From: HXMU1420-2 sp034670145
GTDB taxonomy: Bacteria > Pseudomonadota > Alphaproteobacteria > Rhodobacterales > Rhodobacteraceae
Reading direction: 5' to 3'
NCBI GenBank assembly: GCA_034670145.1
Contig: JAXMOA010000008.1
Coordinates: 1 to 64,000, forward strand
Length of the DNA stretch: 64,000 nucleotides
In this document: positions 44,352 through 53,192 of the stretch, one piece after another
Layout of the letters: every line of letters begins with the position of its first letter
Numbering within the stretch: position 1 is the first letter of the stretch
Notes under the pieces: model-generated
The model's database searches: none
The model's input: only the letters and a program-made list of their open reading frames with translations
Told to the model about the DNA's origin: nothing
Made by a program: the position numbers and the translations under genes

Positions 44352-45044
44352 TCAGACCTCGATCGCTTGCAGCACATCCGGCTCGATCACATTGACCCCG
44401 GGCAGGGCTTCGTCCAGCACTTTCGCTGACTGCTCCAGCAGGGGGAAGGTGCGGTAGTGGCAGGGGATGACCGTTTCAAAATTGAAATAGCGCTTTGCCG
44501 CATAGGCGGCGCCGGCCATATCCATGGTGAAATGGCCCCCCGCACTCAGGATACCGACGGTGGGTTTATAGAAGTCACCCATCCAGTCCATATCGGCCAT
44601 GATGTCCGTATCGCCCGACACATAGACGGTTTTTCCCTCTGCATGGATCATGAAACCAACTTCGGATCCGCCAGAGCGTGGCCCGTCAGGCGAGGCAAAC
44701 GTGCTTGAATGGGACGCAGGAACCATCGACACCTTGACCCCCGCCAGATCCACAGTTCCGCCCTTGTTGAAGCCAATTGTTTCAATCCCGTCTTTCTCGG
44801 CGAAATAGGACATCACGTCATATTGGCCGACAATCGGAACGCCCATGGACTTGGCCAGGGGCAAAACATCGACCACATGGTCAAAATGACAATGGGTCAA
44901 CAGAATATGCGTGGCGCCGGCGGTTGCGGCTTCGTGCTGATCCTCGGACAACATCGGGTTGCCACTGAGCCAGGGATCAATCAGCAGCACCTGTCCCGAG
45001 GTTTCGACGCGAAAGCTGCCATGTCCCAGCCAGATGATCTTCAT
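44352..45044 (-). CDS. Metal-dependent hydrolase, UPF0173 (metallo-beta-lactamase fold)
   Basis: A 230-residue protein with the MBL motif THCHFDHVVD (HxHxDH, with the first His in THCH), VYVSGDTDIM and a C-terminal histidine in VIPCHYRTFP. The start IIWLGHGSFRVETSGQVLLI is the standard UPF0173 opening. It binds two metals and hydrolyses an unidentified substrate in the cytosol. Complete and unremarkable; monocistronic between convergent and divergent genes. Confidence 0.9.
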   Translation of the reverse strand: MKIIWLGHGSFRVETSGQVLLIDPWLSGNPMLSEDQHEAATAGATHILLTHCHFDHVVDVLPLAKSMGVPIVGQYDVMSYFAEKDGIETIGFNKGGTVDLAGVKVSMVPASHSSTFASPDGPRSGGSEVGFMIHAEGKTVYVSGDTDIMADMDWMGDFYKPTVGILSAGGHFTMDMAGAAYAAKRYFNFETVIPCHYRTFPLLEQSAKVLDEALPGVNVIEPDVLQAIEV

Positions 45045-45255
45045 ACCTAAACTCCTCTCGATTTTTTCCAGACCCTAGCACCGCTTTGCAAAAAATCCAC
45101 GACCGCTTTTAGGGAATGCACAGGCAACCCTCCGTCGCATCGCCGCGCCGCCAGAACGGCCCGGCTATTGCCCCGCCACCAGCCCCGGTCAAATCCGACA
45201 AAGCCGGTCGTGGCCGGACTTGCAGCCGGTCAAAAATCGGCCTAACGCAGTGGGC

Positions 45256-46647
45256 ATGACGCCAAAGAATATGACATATGCCGCACATGGACGGGCCGTT
45301 CTTGTGCTGGGCGTGCCCCTGATTGGCGGGCACCTGGCTCAGTTCGCAATCGGGCTGACGGATACGGTGATGCTGGGGTGGTATGGGGTCGAGGCACTGG
45401 CCGCGATCACCCTGTCACATACCTATTTCTTTGCCGCCTTCATCATGGGCGCCGGATTCGCCTGGGCCGTCATGCCCATGGTCGCCGCCTTTGATGCCGA
45501 AGGTGACGAAACCAGCGTGCGCCGGGCGACGCGCATGGGCATCTGGCTCAGCCTGCTGTTCGGGATCGCGGCCATTCCCCTGATGACCCTGTCCGGCGCG
45601 GTTCTGCGCCTGACCGGCCAAACGGCCGAGCTGTCGGCGGATGCCGCCAGCTACCTGCGCATCGCAGGTTGGGGGCTGTTTCCTGCGCTGCTGGTGATGG
45701 TGTTGAAATCCTACCTGGCGGCGCTGGGGCGCACCCAGTTCGTGCTGTGGATGACGGTGATCGCGGCCGTGGCCAACGCGCTGTTCAACTATGCGCTGAT
45801 CTTTGGCAATTTCGGCGCGCCCGAACTGGGTCTGTCGGGGGCCGCTTATGCCTCGGTCGGCACACAGACGGTCTCGCTGATCGGCACCGTGCTCTATGTG
45901 TTGATCGCCTTCCCGCAACACGCCCTGTTTCAACGGTTCTGGCGGCCAGATTGGGAGATGTTCGCCCGCGTTTTCCAGCTGGGTGTCCCGATCGGCCTGA
46001 CCTCACTGTGCGAAACCTCCCTCTTTGCGGCCTCGGCGATCATGATGGGATGGCTCGGCACCGTGCCACTGGCGGCCCATGGCATCGCGATTACCCTGGC
46101 CTCGGGCACCTTCATGATCCACCTTGGCCTGTCCAACGCCGCAACCATCCGGGCAGCCAACGCCTACGGACGCCGCGACGCCCCGCATATGGCCCGAGGG
46201 GCCGTGGTCGCCTATGGTCTGTCGCTGCTGACGGCCCTGTGCACCGTCTCGGTCTTCCTGCTGGCACCGGAAATGCTGATCTCGGCGTTCCTGGAAACCG
46301 ATGACCCGGACCGGACCGCGATCCTGGCAATCGGCATCGGCCTGCTTGGAATGGCCGCCCTGTTCCAACTGGTCGACGGCGCCCAGGTGATCGCATTGGG
46401 GCTGTTGCGCGGCGTACAGGACACAACCGTGCCCATGCTCATCGCCGCCTTTGCCTATTGGGCCATCGGCATGCCGGTTTCTTACATCCTGGGCTTCACG
46501 CTCGGCATGGGGGGCATCGGCGTCTGGCTTGGCCTGGTGATCGGCCTGATTTTTGCCGCCGGCCTTCTGACCGCCCGGTTCTGGCGCCATGGGCTGGGCA
46601 AGGTCAAGGCACCCGTGATAGACCAAAGCAAGCAGATAAAGGTCTGA
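45256..46647 (+). CDS. MATE-family multidrug/sodium antiporter
   Basis: A 463-residue inner-membrane protein with twelve predicted helices in two six-helix halves: the first opens GVPLIGGHLAQFAIGLTDTV, the second has LGVPIGLTSLCETSLFAASA. Conserved MATE sites such as TDTVMLGWYG and the N-terminal Asp/Pro pattern are visible. It exports cationic drugs or organic compounds in exchange for Na+ or H+. The thioesterase gene begins 4 bases after it, so it is the first gene of a three-gene operon. Confidence 0.9.
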   Translation: MTPKNMTYAAHGRAVLVLGVPLIGGHLAQFAIGLTDTVMLGWYGVEALAAITLSHTYFFAAFIMGAGFAWAVMPMVAAFDAEGDETSVRRATRMGIWLSLLFGIAAIPLMTLSGAVLRLTGQTAELSADAASYLRIAGWGLFPALLVMVLKSYLAALGRTQFVLWMTVIAAVANALFNYALIFGNFGAPELGLSGAAYASVGTQTVSLIGTVLYVLIAFPQHALFQRFWRPDWEMFARVFQLGVPIGLTSLCETSLFAASAIMMGWLGTVPLAAHGIAITLASGTFMIHLGLSNAATIRAANAYGRRDAPHMARGAVVAYGLSLLTALCTVSVFLLAPEMLISAFLETDDPDRTAILAIGIGLLGMAALFQLVDGAQVIALGLLRGVQDTTVPMLIAAFAYWAIGMPVSYILGFTLGMGGIGVWLGLVIGLIFAAGLLTARFWRHGLGKVKAPVIDQSKQIKV

Positions 46648-46650
46648 TCC

Positions 46651-47097
46651 ATGATAATGTACTCCCGCGAACTCACTGTGAATTGGGGCGAAAGCGATCC
46701 CTTCGGTTTGGTCTATTTCCCGCTGATGCTGGCCTGGTTCAACGATACAGAGCATGAACTCCTGCGCGCCATCGGCTATCCCACAGACAAACTTATCCGC
46801 GAAAGCCGCACGGCTTTTGTGATGGGCGATGTGCATTTCAAATTTGTCGGCCCCGCAGCCTATGGGGACAAGGTGCGCACCATGATCCACCTGTCCAAAA
46901 TGACAAAATCCACCCTGCACTGGGATTGCAAGGCGGTGCAGGTCAGCGACGGCTCTGTCATCACCGAGGGCCGCGCCATTCGAATTCACGCTCAGATCCA
47001 GGATGATGGCAACATTGCCTCGCGCCCGATCCCGGATGATATCCGCAAGGCGCTGAGCGAGCCGGGCGCGCTCATCAACCTGGAGCCGCCCGAATGA
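46651..47097 (+). CDS. Hotdog acyl-CoA thioesterase (4HBT family)
   Basis: A 148-residue hotdog protein of the 4-hydroxybenzoyl-CoA-thioesterase branch: VNWGESDPFGLVYFPLMLAW has the catalytic-aspartate motif (DPxGxVxF), then FNDTEHELLRAIGYPTDK. It hydrolyses a CoA thioester, maybe aromatic. Its stop overlaps the start of the racemase-family gene by ATGA, and it follows a MATE pump by 4 bases, so the three are one operon. Confidence 0.87.
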   Translation: MIMYSRELTVNWGESDPFGLVYFPLMLAWFNDTEHELLRAIGYPTDKLIRESRTAFVMGDVHFKFVGPAAYGDKVRTMIHLSKMTKSTLHWDCKAVQVSDGSVITEGRAIRIHAQIQDDGNIASRPIPDDIRKALSEPGALINLEPPE

Positions 47098-47867
47098 AAA
47101 TCTGGTATCAATCCTATGTCGACTACGAAAATGGCGCCTCCTACTGGGATATGCTGCAACCCCATCTGAATACGGTGGCCGGGCCCGATACTCAGGTCGA
47201 TATCCGCGGCATCACCCCATATGACAGCTACGCTCACCCCTTGATGGAGATGCGCTGCGCCCGCGAAATGATCTGCAACGCCGTCCAGGCCGAGCGCGAA
47301 GGATACGATGCCTTTGTCGTCGGCCATTTTCAGGACGCCGGTTTGTACGAGGCCCGCTCTGTGGTCGACATCCCCGTTATCGGCCTGGGCGAGGCGACCA
47401 TGCTCTGGTGCTGCCAGCTGGGTCAGCGGATCGGAATCGTGACCATCAACACCCGTTTCATTCCGTGGTTCCACCACCAGATCGGCAAATACGGGTTGGG
47501 CGAACGGGTCAGCGGCGTGCATGCGATGCAGTTTGAACCGGGGCAAATGCTCGACGCCTATGGTGATGACGCAAAGGCCGAAGAGGTGCGCGTGCTCTTC
47601 GAAGAACAGGGCCGGCCCCTGGTGGCAGACGGCACCGATGTGCTGATCCCGGGGGGCGGCATCCCGATGCTGCTGTTCTCCAAGTTTCACAATCACCAGA
47701 TCGACGGTGCCCCCGTCATTAACGGCATCCCGATCGCGCTCAAGGCCGCCCAGATGGCCGTTGAACTGAAGCGGCTGACAGGGCAGGGCGTCAGCCGGGT
47801 CGGAGATTACACCAAGGCTCCGGATCACGTGATCGAAGAATTCCTGACCCACCCCAAGGGGCTATAG
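47094..47867 (+). CDS. Asp/Glu-racemase superfamily protein without the usual catalytic cysteines
   Basis: A 257-residue protein with the Asp/Glu/hydantoin racemase two-domain fold: IWYQSYVDYENGASYWDML, VVGHFQDAGLYEARSVVDIP and VIGLGEATMLWCCQLGQRIG. In classical members the first domain has a cysteine in the GCFxDxG-type turn; here it is His-Phe (GHFQDAG). The second cysteine site reads LIPGGGIPMLLF, again without cysteine. Activity is therefore uncertain and may be non-racemase. It is coupled (ATGA) to a hotdog thioesterase downstream of a MATE pump. Confidence 0.8.
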   Translation: MKIWYQSYVDYENGASYWDMLQPHLNTVAGPDTQVDIRGITPYDSYAHPLMEMRCAREMICNAVQAEREGYDAFVVGHFQDAGLYEARSVVDIPVIGLGEATMLWCCQLGQRIGIVTINTRFIPWFHHQIGKYGLGERVSGVHAMQFEPGQMLDAYGDDAKAEEVRVLFEEQGRPLVADGTDVLIPGGGIPMLLFSKFHNHQIDGAPVINGIPIALKAAQMAVELKRLTGQGVSRVGDYTKAPDHVIEEFLTHPKGL

Positions 47868-47895
47868 ACCCCGACGCGCATGCCCATAGGCAACA

Positions 47896-47918
47896 GACCG
47901 GGGGATATGCCCCCGGTC
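47896..47918. terminator. Bidirectional terminator hairpin
   Basis: A perfect 9-bp stem GACCGGGGG / CCCCCGGTC with the 5-base loop ATATG, between the convergent racemase-family gene (stop 47867) and the first TRAP permease gene (stop 47926). Confidence 0.7.
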
Positions 47919-47925
47919 CATCACG

Positions 47926-49263
47926 TCAATTGCCCAAAGAGGGCAGCCACAAGGCGATCTGTGGCCAGATGATCAGCAGACCCACCAGCAACATCGAACA
48001 TCCCATAAAGGGCATGGCCGCAATATAGATGTCCCGCATGGTCGTGCCCGGGGCCGAGACCCCCTTCATCACGAACAAAAGCAAGCCGAATGGCGGGGTG
48101 GTAAAGCTGATCTCGAGCGCCAGCAGAATGATCACGGCAAACCAGATCAGATCAAAGCCCAGCGTTTGCGCCAATGGGAAAAAGATCGGAACCGTCAACA
48201 GCATCATCGACAGCTGGTCCATGAACATGCCCAGGATCAACAGAATGCCGAACATGATCAGCAGCATGGTGATCGGGCTCAGATCGAATTGCGTCGCCCA
48301 GTTGATCAGCCCGGCAGACGCCCCCGAAAACGCCAGCAGGGCCGAAAACGTGGCCGACCCGAATATGATCAGCAAGGCCATCGTGGTCACCCGCAAGGCG
48401 CCGGTGACACTGTCGACAAAACCCTTCCAGGTCAGCTTGCCATAAAGGATCGCCAGCACCAGCACGCCCATACACCCAAACGCCGCACTTTCCGAAGGCG
48501 TCGCCCAGCCGTAGAGGATCAACAGGATCACCCCGACAACAATCGACATCATCGGCAATACGTCACTGACCAACAACCGCAGCTTCTCTCTCAGACCGGT
48601 ATGATCCACCTCATAAGACGGGGCCGCCTTTGGGTCGATCAGGGCCATCGCCAGGATCAGGATCACATAGAAACCCGCCAGCATCAGACCCGGCACCACC
48701 CCGGCAATCAGCAAGGTGCCAACCTCCAGATTGGCCAGCGTCGCCAACAGCACCGCCAGCGCCGAGGGCGGTATCAACATCGCCAGCCCGCCAGTGCCCA
48801 GGATCGGCCCGATTGCCATATGCTTCTTGTAACCGCGCTTTTGCATCTCGGGGACCATCAGCGACCCCAACAGCGCAGTCGACCCCATGGATGACCCGGA
48901 CAAAGTGGCAAAGGCCGTGCCCCCCGCCACCGTCACAAAGGACAATCGCGCCGGCAAACGCCCCATCAGCTTGTCCACCGCCGAGAACATCTTGTTCGCC
49001 AGACCGGTGTGGAAAAAGATCTCGCCCATCAGCAGGAACATGGGCACCGGCATCAGGTTGAAACTGGTGACCGTCGGCAGCGCATTGTTGGTCAATTGCC
49101 CGATGCCACGCGACATCTGCCGCAACAAGTCACCCGATCCCCCCATGAAATAGGTTGCACCGATCATATTCGCCGCCAAAAAGGCCAGCGCGACAGGCAC
49201 GCCGATAAACATGAAAAATAGGATAAGACCCAGCAAGAAGCCAAGCGCCCAGTACCACTCCAT
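47926..49263 (-). CDS. TRAP transporter large permease (DctM family), first system
   Basis: A 445-residue membrane protein with about twelve helices. The start LGLILFFMFIGVPVALAFLA and motif GGTAFATLSGSSMGSTALLG then MVPEMQKRGYKKHMAIGPIL are typical of DctM. It moves the substrate delivered by the DctP-type binding protein, using the ion gradient. Same-strand neighbours 15 bases upstream encode DctQ and, further, DctP: a full operon (dctPQM). Substrate not readable. Confidence 0.93.
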   Translation of the reverse strand: MEWYWALGFLLGLILFFMFIGVPVALAFLAANMIGATYFMGGSGDLLRQMSRGIGQLTNNALPTVTSFNLMPVPMFLLMGEIFFHTGLANKMFSAVDKLMGRLPARLSFVTVAGGTAFATLSGSSMGSTALLGSLMVPEMQKRGYKKHMAIGPILGTGGLAMLIPPSALAVLLATLANLEVGTLLIAGVVPGLMLAGFYVILILAMALIDPKAAPSYEVDHTGLREKLRLLVSDVLPMMSIVVGVILLILYGWATPSESAAFGCMGVLVLAILYGKLTWKGFVDSVTGALRVTTMALLIIFGSATFSALLAFSGASAGLINWATQFDLSPITMLLIMFGILLILGMFMDQLSMMLLTVPIFFPLAQTLGFDLIWFAVIILLALEISFTTPPFGLLLFVMKGVSAPGTTMRDIYIAAMPFMGCSMLLVGLLIIWPQIALWLPSLGN

Positions 49264-49278
49264 CAGAGCGCCTTTCTG

Positions 49279-49788
49279 CTATTCATGAACTCCGGCCTCG
49301 CCGGTATGCAGCGTTTCCTCGCCAAAGACGAAACGCAGGAAGTTGAGGGCCATCAGCCCAAAGCACAAGGGCATAGAGCCCAGGAGCAACCATTTCGGCA
49401 TGTCCAGCGACCGCATTTCCGCGTCACCAAACCGATAGGCCTTCAACGTGTTTTGCAGCGAATAATACATCAGGAACAGGCAGATCACAATGCAGACAAC
49501 CGCCACGATCCGCGAATAGATCCCTTGCACGTTTCTGGGCAAAGCGGCCGTCAGCAGCTCGATAAACACATGCCCGCGCAAACGCACCAGCCAGGGCGAT
49601 GCGAACATCACGATGTACAACAGGCCAAACTCGGAAAAGGTAAAGACATGAGACGACCCCGAAAAACCAAAGCTGCGAGCGGTCGCCTGGAATACAATTC
49701 CAAACATGATCGCAACCAGGTAAGTGCCGGCGATCACCGCCAACAGGGTGCTCACTGTATCGACTATGCGCATTATCAGGTCTCGCAT
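49279..49788 (-). CDS. TRAP transporter small permease (DctQ family), first system
   Basis: A 169-residue protein with four membrane helices (LLAVIAGTYLVAIMFGIVF; EFGLLYIVMFASPWLVRLRG; IVAVVCIVICLFLMYYSL; WLLLGSMPLCFGLMALNFL), the DctQ layout. It supports DctM. It sits between dctP and dctM with gaps of 46 and 15 bases. Confidence 0.9.
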   Translation of the reverse strand: MRDLIMRIVDTVSTLLAVIAGTYLVAIMFGIVFQATARSFGFSGSSHVFTFSEFGLLYIVMFASPWLVRLRGHVFIELLTAALPRNVQGIYSRIVAVVCIVICLFLMYYSLQNTLKAYRFGDAEMRSLDMPKWLLLGSMPLCFGLMALNFLRFVFGEETLHTGEAGVHE

Positions 49789-49834
49789 TGGGGCCAGCCC
49801 GGCGCCGAAACGCCGGGCGGTTCACCCGTTCAGA

Positions 49835-50836
49835 TCAAGGGTGATACAACTTGCGCAGCGTGTCATAGCTCTCGGTGTCGCCCAATTCATCCAGGCGCCC
49901 TTTCATCCGGGCCCAGGACGCATCATCCGCCAGCTTCAGGTATGCCGCCGCCGCTTCGTCGGACATGGACACAAATTCCATTCCACCCGCAGCCAGTTTT
50001 TCGGCATCGGTGACAATATCGGCCTGGCGCTCATCATAGGATTTCTGCTCCCACTCGATGATCACATCCTGGATCAAAGCCTGGCTTTCAGGCGTCAGAG
50101 CGTTCCAGCTCTCCAGGTTAAAGATCACGCCCAGATCCGTGTTGTAAAACGCTGGATCCACACGATATTTCAGGAACTTGTCCCACTTCAGATCCATAAT
50201 CCCGATCTGTGTCCAGGCCGAGGCATCCACCACACCTTTTTCCAGCGCGGCATAAACCTCGGTCGATGGCATCGAAGAGGTCGTCGCATTCAGCGCCTCA
50301 AAGAAGGCGTGATAAATCGGATTGTCACGCAGTTTGACACCGGTCAGGTCCAGAACGCCGTTTTCGTCGAACTTGGGCTCCTTGGTCGAATAGATGTGGA
50401 ATTTCACACCGCCATCGATCCAGCCCAGATGCTTGACGCCAAAACGCTTTTGATGCGCTGCGTCCATCGCTGCCGCACCACCATTGGCGCGAACCTCCAT
50501 CGGAGACACCGTCGCGGCAACCATCGCGTCAATCTCGGGCACGTTGGCGCCGTAGAAACTGCCGGGTGTGTGGACCATGTCCACAACCCCGTCGCGCACG
50601 GCGGCAGGCTGCTGGAACATGCCAATTGCCTCGGGGCCACCACGGACCTCGATCTGAACGATGCCTTTGCCGCGTTCATTGATGTCATCCACCATCGCCA
50701 GAAAGGTTTTGGTATAGACCAGGAATGGTGGAAACGCGTGGACGGCCGTAACCTTGTCTTCGGCCCATGCCACTGTTGAACTCATGACGGCAGCGGCTGC
50801 AACAGCCGTTAGCGTCAAACGGGTCATAAACTTCAT
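49835..50836 (-). CDS. TRAP transporter substrate-binding protein (DctP family), first system
   Basis: A 333-residue periplasmic binding protein; the ATG at 50836 follows GGGGAG by 9 bases. Signal peptide RLTLTAVAAAAVMSSTVAWA. The mature part has the DctP features: HAFPPFLVYTKTFLAMVDDI, IEVRGGPEAIGMFQQPAAVR (the substrate-carboxylate arginine region), and AYAALEKGVVDASAW-like text in VYAALEKGVVDASAWTQIGI. It captures an organic acid for the permease pair downstream. A palindrome-bearing intergenic region separates it from the divergent opine-dehydrogenase-like gene. Confidence 0.93.
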   Translation of the reverse strand: MKFMTRLTLTAVAAAAVMSSTVAWAEDKVTAVHAFPPFLVYTKTFLAMVDDINERGKGIVQIEVRGGPEAIGMFQQPAAVRDGVVDMVHTPGSFYGANVPEIDAMVAATVSPMEVRANGGAAAMDAAHQKRFGVKHLGWIDGGVKFHIYSTKEPKFDENGVLDLTGVKLRDNPIYHAFFEALNATTSSMPSTEVYAALEKGVVDASAWTQIGIMDLKWDKFLKYRVDPAFYNTDLGVIFNLESWNALTPESQALIQDVIIEWEQKSYDERQADIVTDAEKLAAGGMEFVSMSDEAAAAYLKLADDASWARMKGRLDELGDTESYDTLRKLYHP

Positions 50837-50955
50837 TTTTGCAGACTCCCCTATTGGTGATTTTGTGTGGTCGTGCATGTTCGATGATAGAACCGACAAA
50901 TTGTTAAGCAAGATGCTTTAGGGCTGAATATATGCGAAATCATGAAAGTTGGACC

Positions 50956-50986
50956 TTGACGCGTCAATAAAGTGAGCAGTTAAAAT
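50956..50986 (+). promoter_or_regulatory. Candidate promoter of the opine-dehydrogenase-like gene
   Basis: TTGACG (50956-50961) followed, at 17-19 bases, by GTTAAA or TAAAAT (50979-50986). It lies 39 bases before the start codon and just before a perfect palindrome, so that palindrome would fall close to the transcription start. Confidence 0.5.
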
Positions 50987-50993
50987 GCCTTTG

Positions 50994-51007
50994 CATGAAA
51001 TTTCATG
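50994..51007. promoter_or_regulatory. Perfect palindrome CATGAAATTTCATG, candidate MarR operator
   Basis: A 14-bp perfect palindrome 17 bases upstream of the opine-dehydrogenase-like start at 51025 and just after the candidate promoter. Its core ATGAAATTTCAT differs by one base from the core ATGAATTTTCAT in front of the dioxygenase operon (57852-57863). A half site CATGAAA recurs at 50941. Probably bound by the MarR protein encoded at 57306-57800. Confidence 0.55.
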
Positions 51008-51024
51008 AATTTTGCGAGGCGATG

Positions 51025-52110
51025 ATGAAAATTTCGGTACTTGGTGGAGGAAACGGCTCGATTGCGGCGGCTGTTGACCTGACGGCAAACGGGCATTCGG
51101 TCACGCTTTGGCGCCGCAACTCAGAGGCGTTGAAGGTTCTGCAACAGGCAGACAATACAGTGACCCTCAAGGATGCCAGCGGTGAACGGCCGGTCAAACT
51201 GGCCGGTGTGCACAGCGACATCGCCGCGGCCGTGGCAGATGCAGAGCTGATCGTCTGTCCCACACCGGCCACGGCACAGGTCGACATTGCGCATGCGCTG
51301 GCCCCGCATTTGAGGGATGGGCAGGTGGTGTATCTGCCGCCGGGCAGCTTTGGCAGCTGGATCATGGCCGATATCGTCCGCAAGGCCGGCAACCTGTCTG
51401 ATATCACCTGGGCCGAGGCCGGGACCTTGCCCTATCTGGCACGTATGCACGGGCCATTGACCGTGGCCATCACCACCCGCGCAACGCGCTTGCCCTCCGG
51501 GGTCTATCCGCTGCGCAATGCCGATCACGCCCAGGCGATCATCCAACAGGCCTATCCCGCGTTCGAACCCGCAGACGATGCCCTCTCGGGGGCCTTGATG
51601 AACGCCGGACCCATCATCCATCCGCCCTTGATCCTGATGAATGCAGGGCCGATCGAACATTTCGAGCATTGGGATATTCACAACGAAGGCACGCAACCCG
51701 CCATCCGCCGGGTCACCACTCGACTGGACGGCGAACGCATGGCCCTGCGCGAGGCGCTGGGCTATGGCGCGCCACATTTTCCGCTGGCAAACCACTACGA
51801 CGATTCCGCCGAGGAATGGATGTACGGCAACAGCTCGCATGAAAAGCTCACTGATTCGGGCGATTGGCGTGAAAATCTGGTCCTGACCGAACACCGCTAC
51901 ATGCGCGAGGATGTGGCAACCGGGTTGGCCTTTCTGGTGTCGGTCGCCGATTGGGCCGGGGTGCCCGCACCAACAGCCACCGGATTGCTGGCCCTCGGCT
52001 CGGCGGTCTGCGGCGATGACTTCCGCGCGTCCGGGCGCACGCTCGAAAATCTGGGGCTTGCCGGGACCAGCCGCGCGGCGCTGCAAACGATGTTGCGAGA
52101 GGGCACATGA
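51025..52110 (+). CDS. NAD/NADP octopine/nopaline dehydrogenase-family protein
   Basis: A 361-residue dehydrogenase with a two-domain opine-dehydrogenase layout: Rossmann start ISVLGGGNGSIAAAVDLTAN, then VCPTPATAQVDIAHALAPHL, the pairing IHPPLILMNAGPIEHFEHWD, and the C-terminal domain with histidine/aspartate catalytic residues (NHYDDSAEEWMYGNSSHE). Family members form or split N-(carboxyalkyl) amino acids, or oxidise related 2-hydroxy/amino acids. Start at 51025 has GAGG 5 bases upstream. It is coupled (ATGA) to a 3-hydroxyacyl-CoA dehydrogenase gene and faces a divergent TRAP operon. Substrate unknown. Confidence 0.87.
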   Translation: MKISVLGGGNGSIAAAVDLTANGHSVTLWRRNSEALKVLQQADNTVTLKDASGERPVKLAGVHSDIAAAVADAELIVCPTPATAQVDIAHALAPHLRDGQVVYLPPGSFGSWIMADIVRKAGNLSDITWAEAGTLPYLARMHGPLTVAITTRATRLPSGVYPLRNADHAQAIIQQAYPAFEPADDALSGALMNAGPIIHPPLILMNAGPIEHFEHWDIHNEGTQPAIRRVTTRLDGERMALREALGYGAPHFPLANHYDDSAEEWMYGNSSHEKLTDSGDWRENLVLTEHRYMREDVATGLAFLVSVADWAGVPAPTATGLLALGSAVCGDDFRASGRTLENLGLAGTSRAALQTMLREGT

Positions 52111-53129
52111 TGCAAAACAGCACCCAAACCGCCTCCGGGCAGCAGGACACGCCCGGCCTGGAGCGCATCGCCGCCGTTGGCGCAGGGCGGATGGGGCGCG
52201 GCATTGCCATCGCCTTTGCCTATGCCGGGCATCAGGTCGCGCTGATTGACGTCAAACCCCGCGCCCCTGACGCCTTTACCGCTCTGGCCGAAAGCGCCCA
52301 GAGCGAAATCCGCGCGACCCTGACCATGCTGGCCGGTTTCGGGATGCTGCCACCAGAGCAGGTCGACACCGTCGTCGCCCGCGTCACCTGCCATGCGCGC
52401 GATGATATGGCCACCGCGCTGCACAACGCCCAGGTCATCTTCGAAGGGGTGCCGGAAACACTGGACGCAAAGGCCGAAACCTTTGCCCTGATCTCGCAAC
52501 ATGCCACCCCCGAGGCCATCGTGGCCTCGACCACCTCAACCATTTTATCCAATGACCTGCAGGGGTTTGTCACCACCCCGGGCCGGTTCCTGAACGCCCA
52601 TTGGCTCAACCCGGCCTTTCTGGTCCCGCTGGTCGAACTCTCGCCAGGTGACGCCACCGACCCCCAGACCACTGACCGGCTCAAAGCCCTGCTGGAACGC
52701 ATCGGCAAAGTTCCCGTCGTCTGCAAGGCCAGCCCGGGATACATCGTGCCGCGCATTCAGGCCCTGGCCATGAACGAAGCCGCCCGCATGGTCGAAGAGG
52801 GCGTCGCCAGCGCCGAAGACATCGACAAGGCAACAACCTATGGCTTCGGGTTTCGGTTTGCGATCCTGGGAATGTTGGAATTCATCGACTGGGGCGGCGG
52901 GGACATTCTCTATTATGCCTCCCGCTACATGTCCGGCGCGATGGACAGCGACCGCTTTGCCGCGCCGCAGATCATCCAGGACAATATGGCCGCAAACCGC
53001 AACGGGCTGCGGGACGGGCAGGGGTTCTTGTCATATGACGGGCTGGATGTGCCCGCCTATCAGCGCGAAAGACTGGGGCAGTTCGTGGCCATGCTGCGCC
53101 ATCTGGACAAAGTGCCCAAACGCGGCTGA
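52107..53129 (+). CDS. 3-hydroxyacyl-CoA dehydrogenase-family protein
   Basis: A 340-residue enzyme: Rossmann motif AAVGAGRMGRGIAIAFAYAG, VIFEGVPETLDAKAETFALI, ASTTSTILSNDLQGFVTTPG, then NAHWLNPAFLVPLVELSPGD and the C-terminal domain with GFGFRFAILGMLEFIDWGGG. Members oxidise 3-hydroxyacyl-CoA, or related 3-hydroxy acids (carnitine, gulonate types) with NAD. Length is near that of the short 3-HAD types. Its start overlaps the opine-dehydrogenase-like stop, so both are made together. A short tandem repeat follows. Confidence 0.87.
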   Translation: MMQNSTQTASGQQDTPGLERIAAVGAGRMGRGIAIAFAYAGHQVALIDVKPRAPDAFTALAESAQSEIRATLTMLAGFGMLPPEQVDTVVARVTCHARDDMATALHNAQVIFEGVPETLDAKAETFALISQHATPEAIVASTTSTILSNDLQGFVTTPGRFLNAHWLNPAFLVPLVELSPGDATDPQTTDRLKALLERIGKVPVVCKASPGYIVPRIQALAMNEAARMVEEGVASAEDIDKATTYGFGFRFAILGMLEFIDWGGGDILYYASRYMSGAMDSDRFAAPQIIQDNMAANRNGLRDGQGFLSYDGLDVPAYQRERLGQFVAMLRHLDKVPKRG

Positions 53130-53146
53130 TGCCTGGCCAGTATCAC

Positions 53147-53190
53147 CCGGCCCGCAGCCCGGCCCGCAATCCGGCCCGCAATCCGGCCCG
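53147..53190. repeat. 12-bp GC-rich tandem repeat (about 3.7 units)
   Basis: Units CCGGCCCGCAGC, CCGGCCCGCAAT, CCGGCCCGCAAT and CCGGCCCGT lie in tandem between the two convergent genes (stops at 53129 and 53193). A hairpin TGTCAC-GGCT-GTGACA follows directly at 53191-53206 and overlaps the aminotransferase stop. The repeat may help terminate both transcripts. Confidence 0.75.
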
Positions 53191-53192
53191 TG

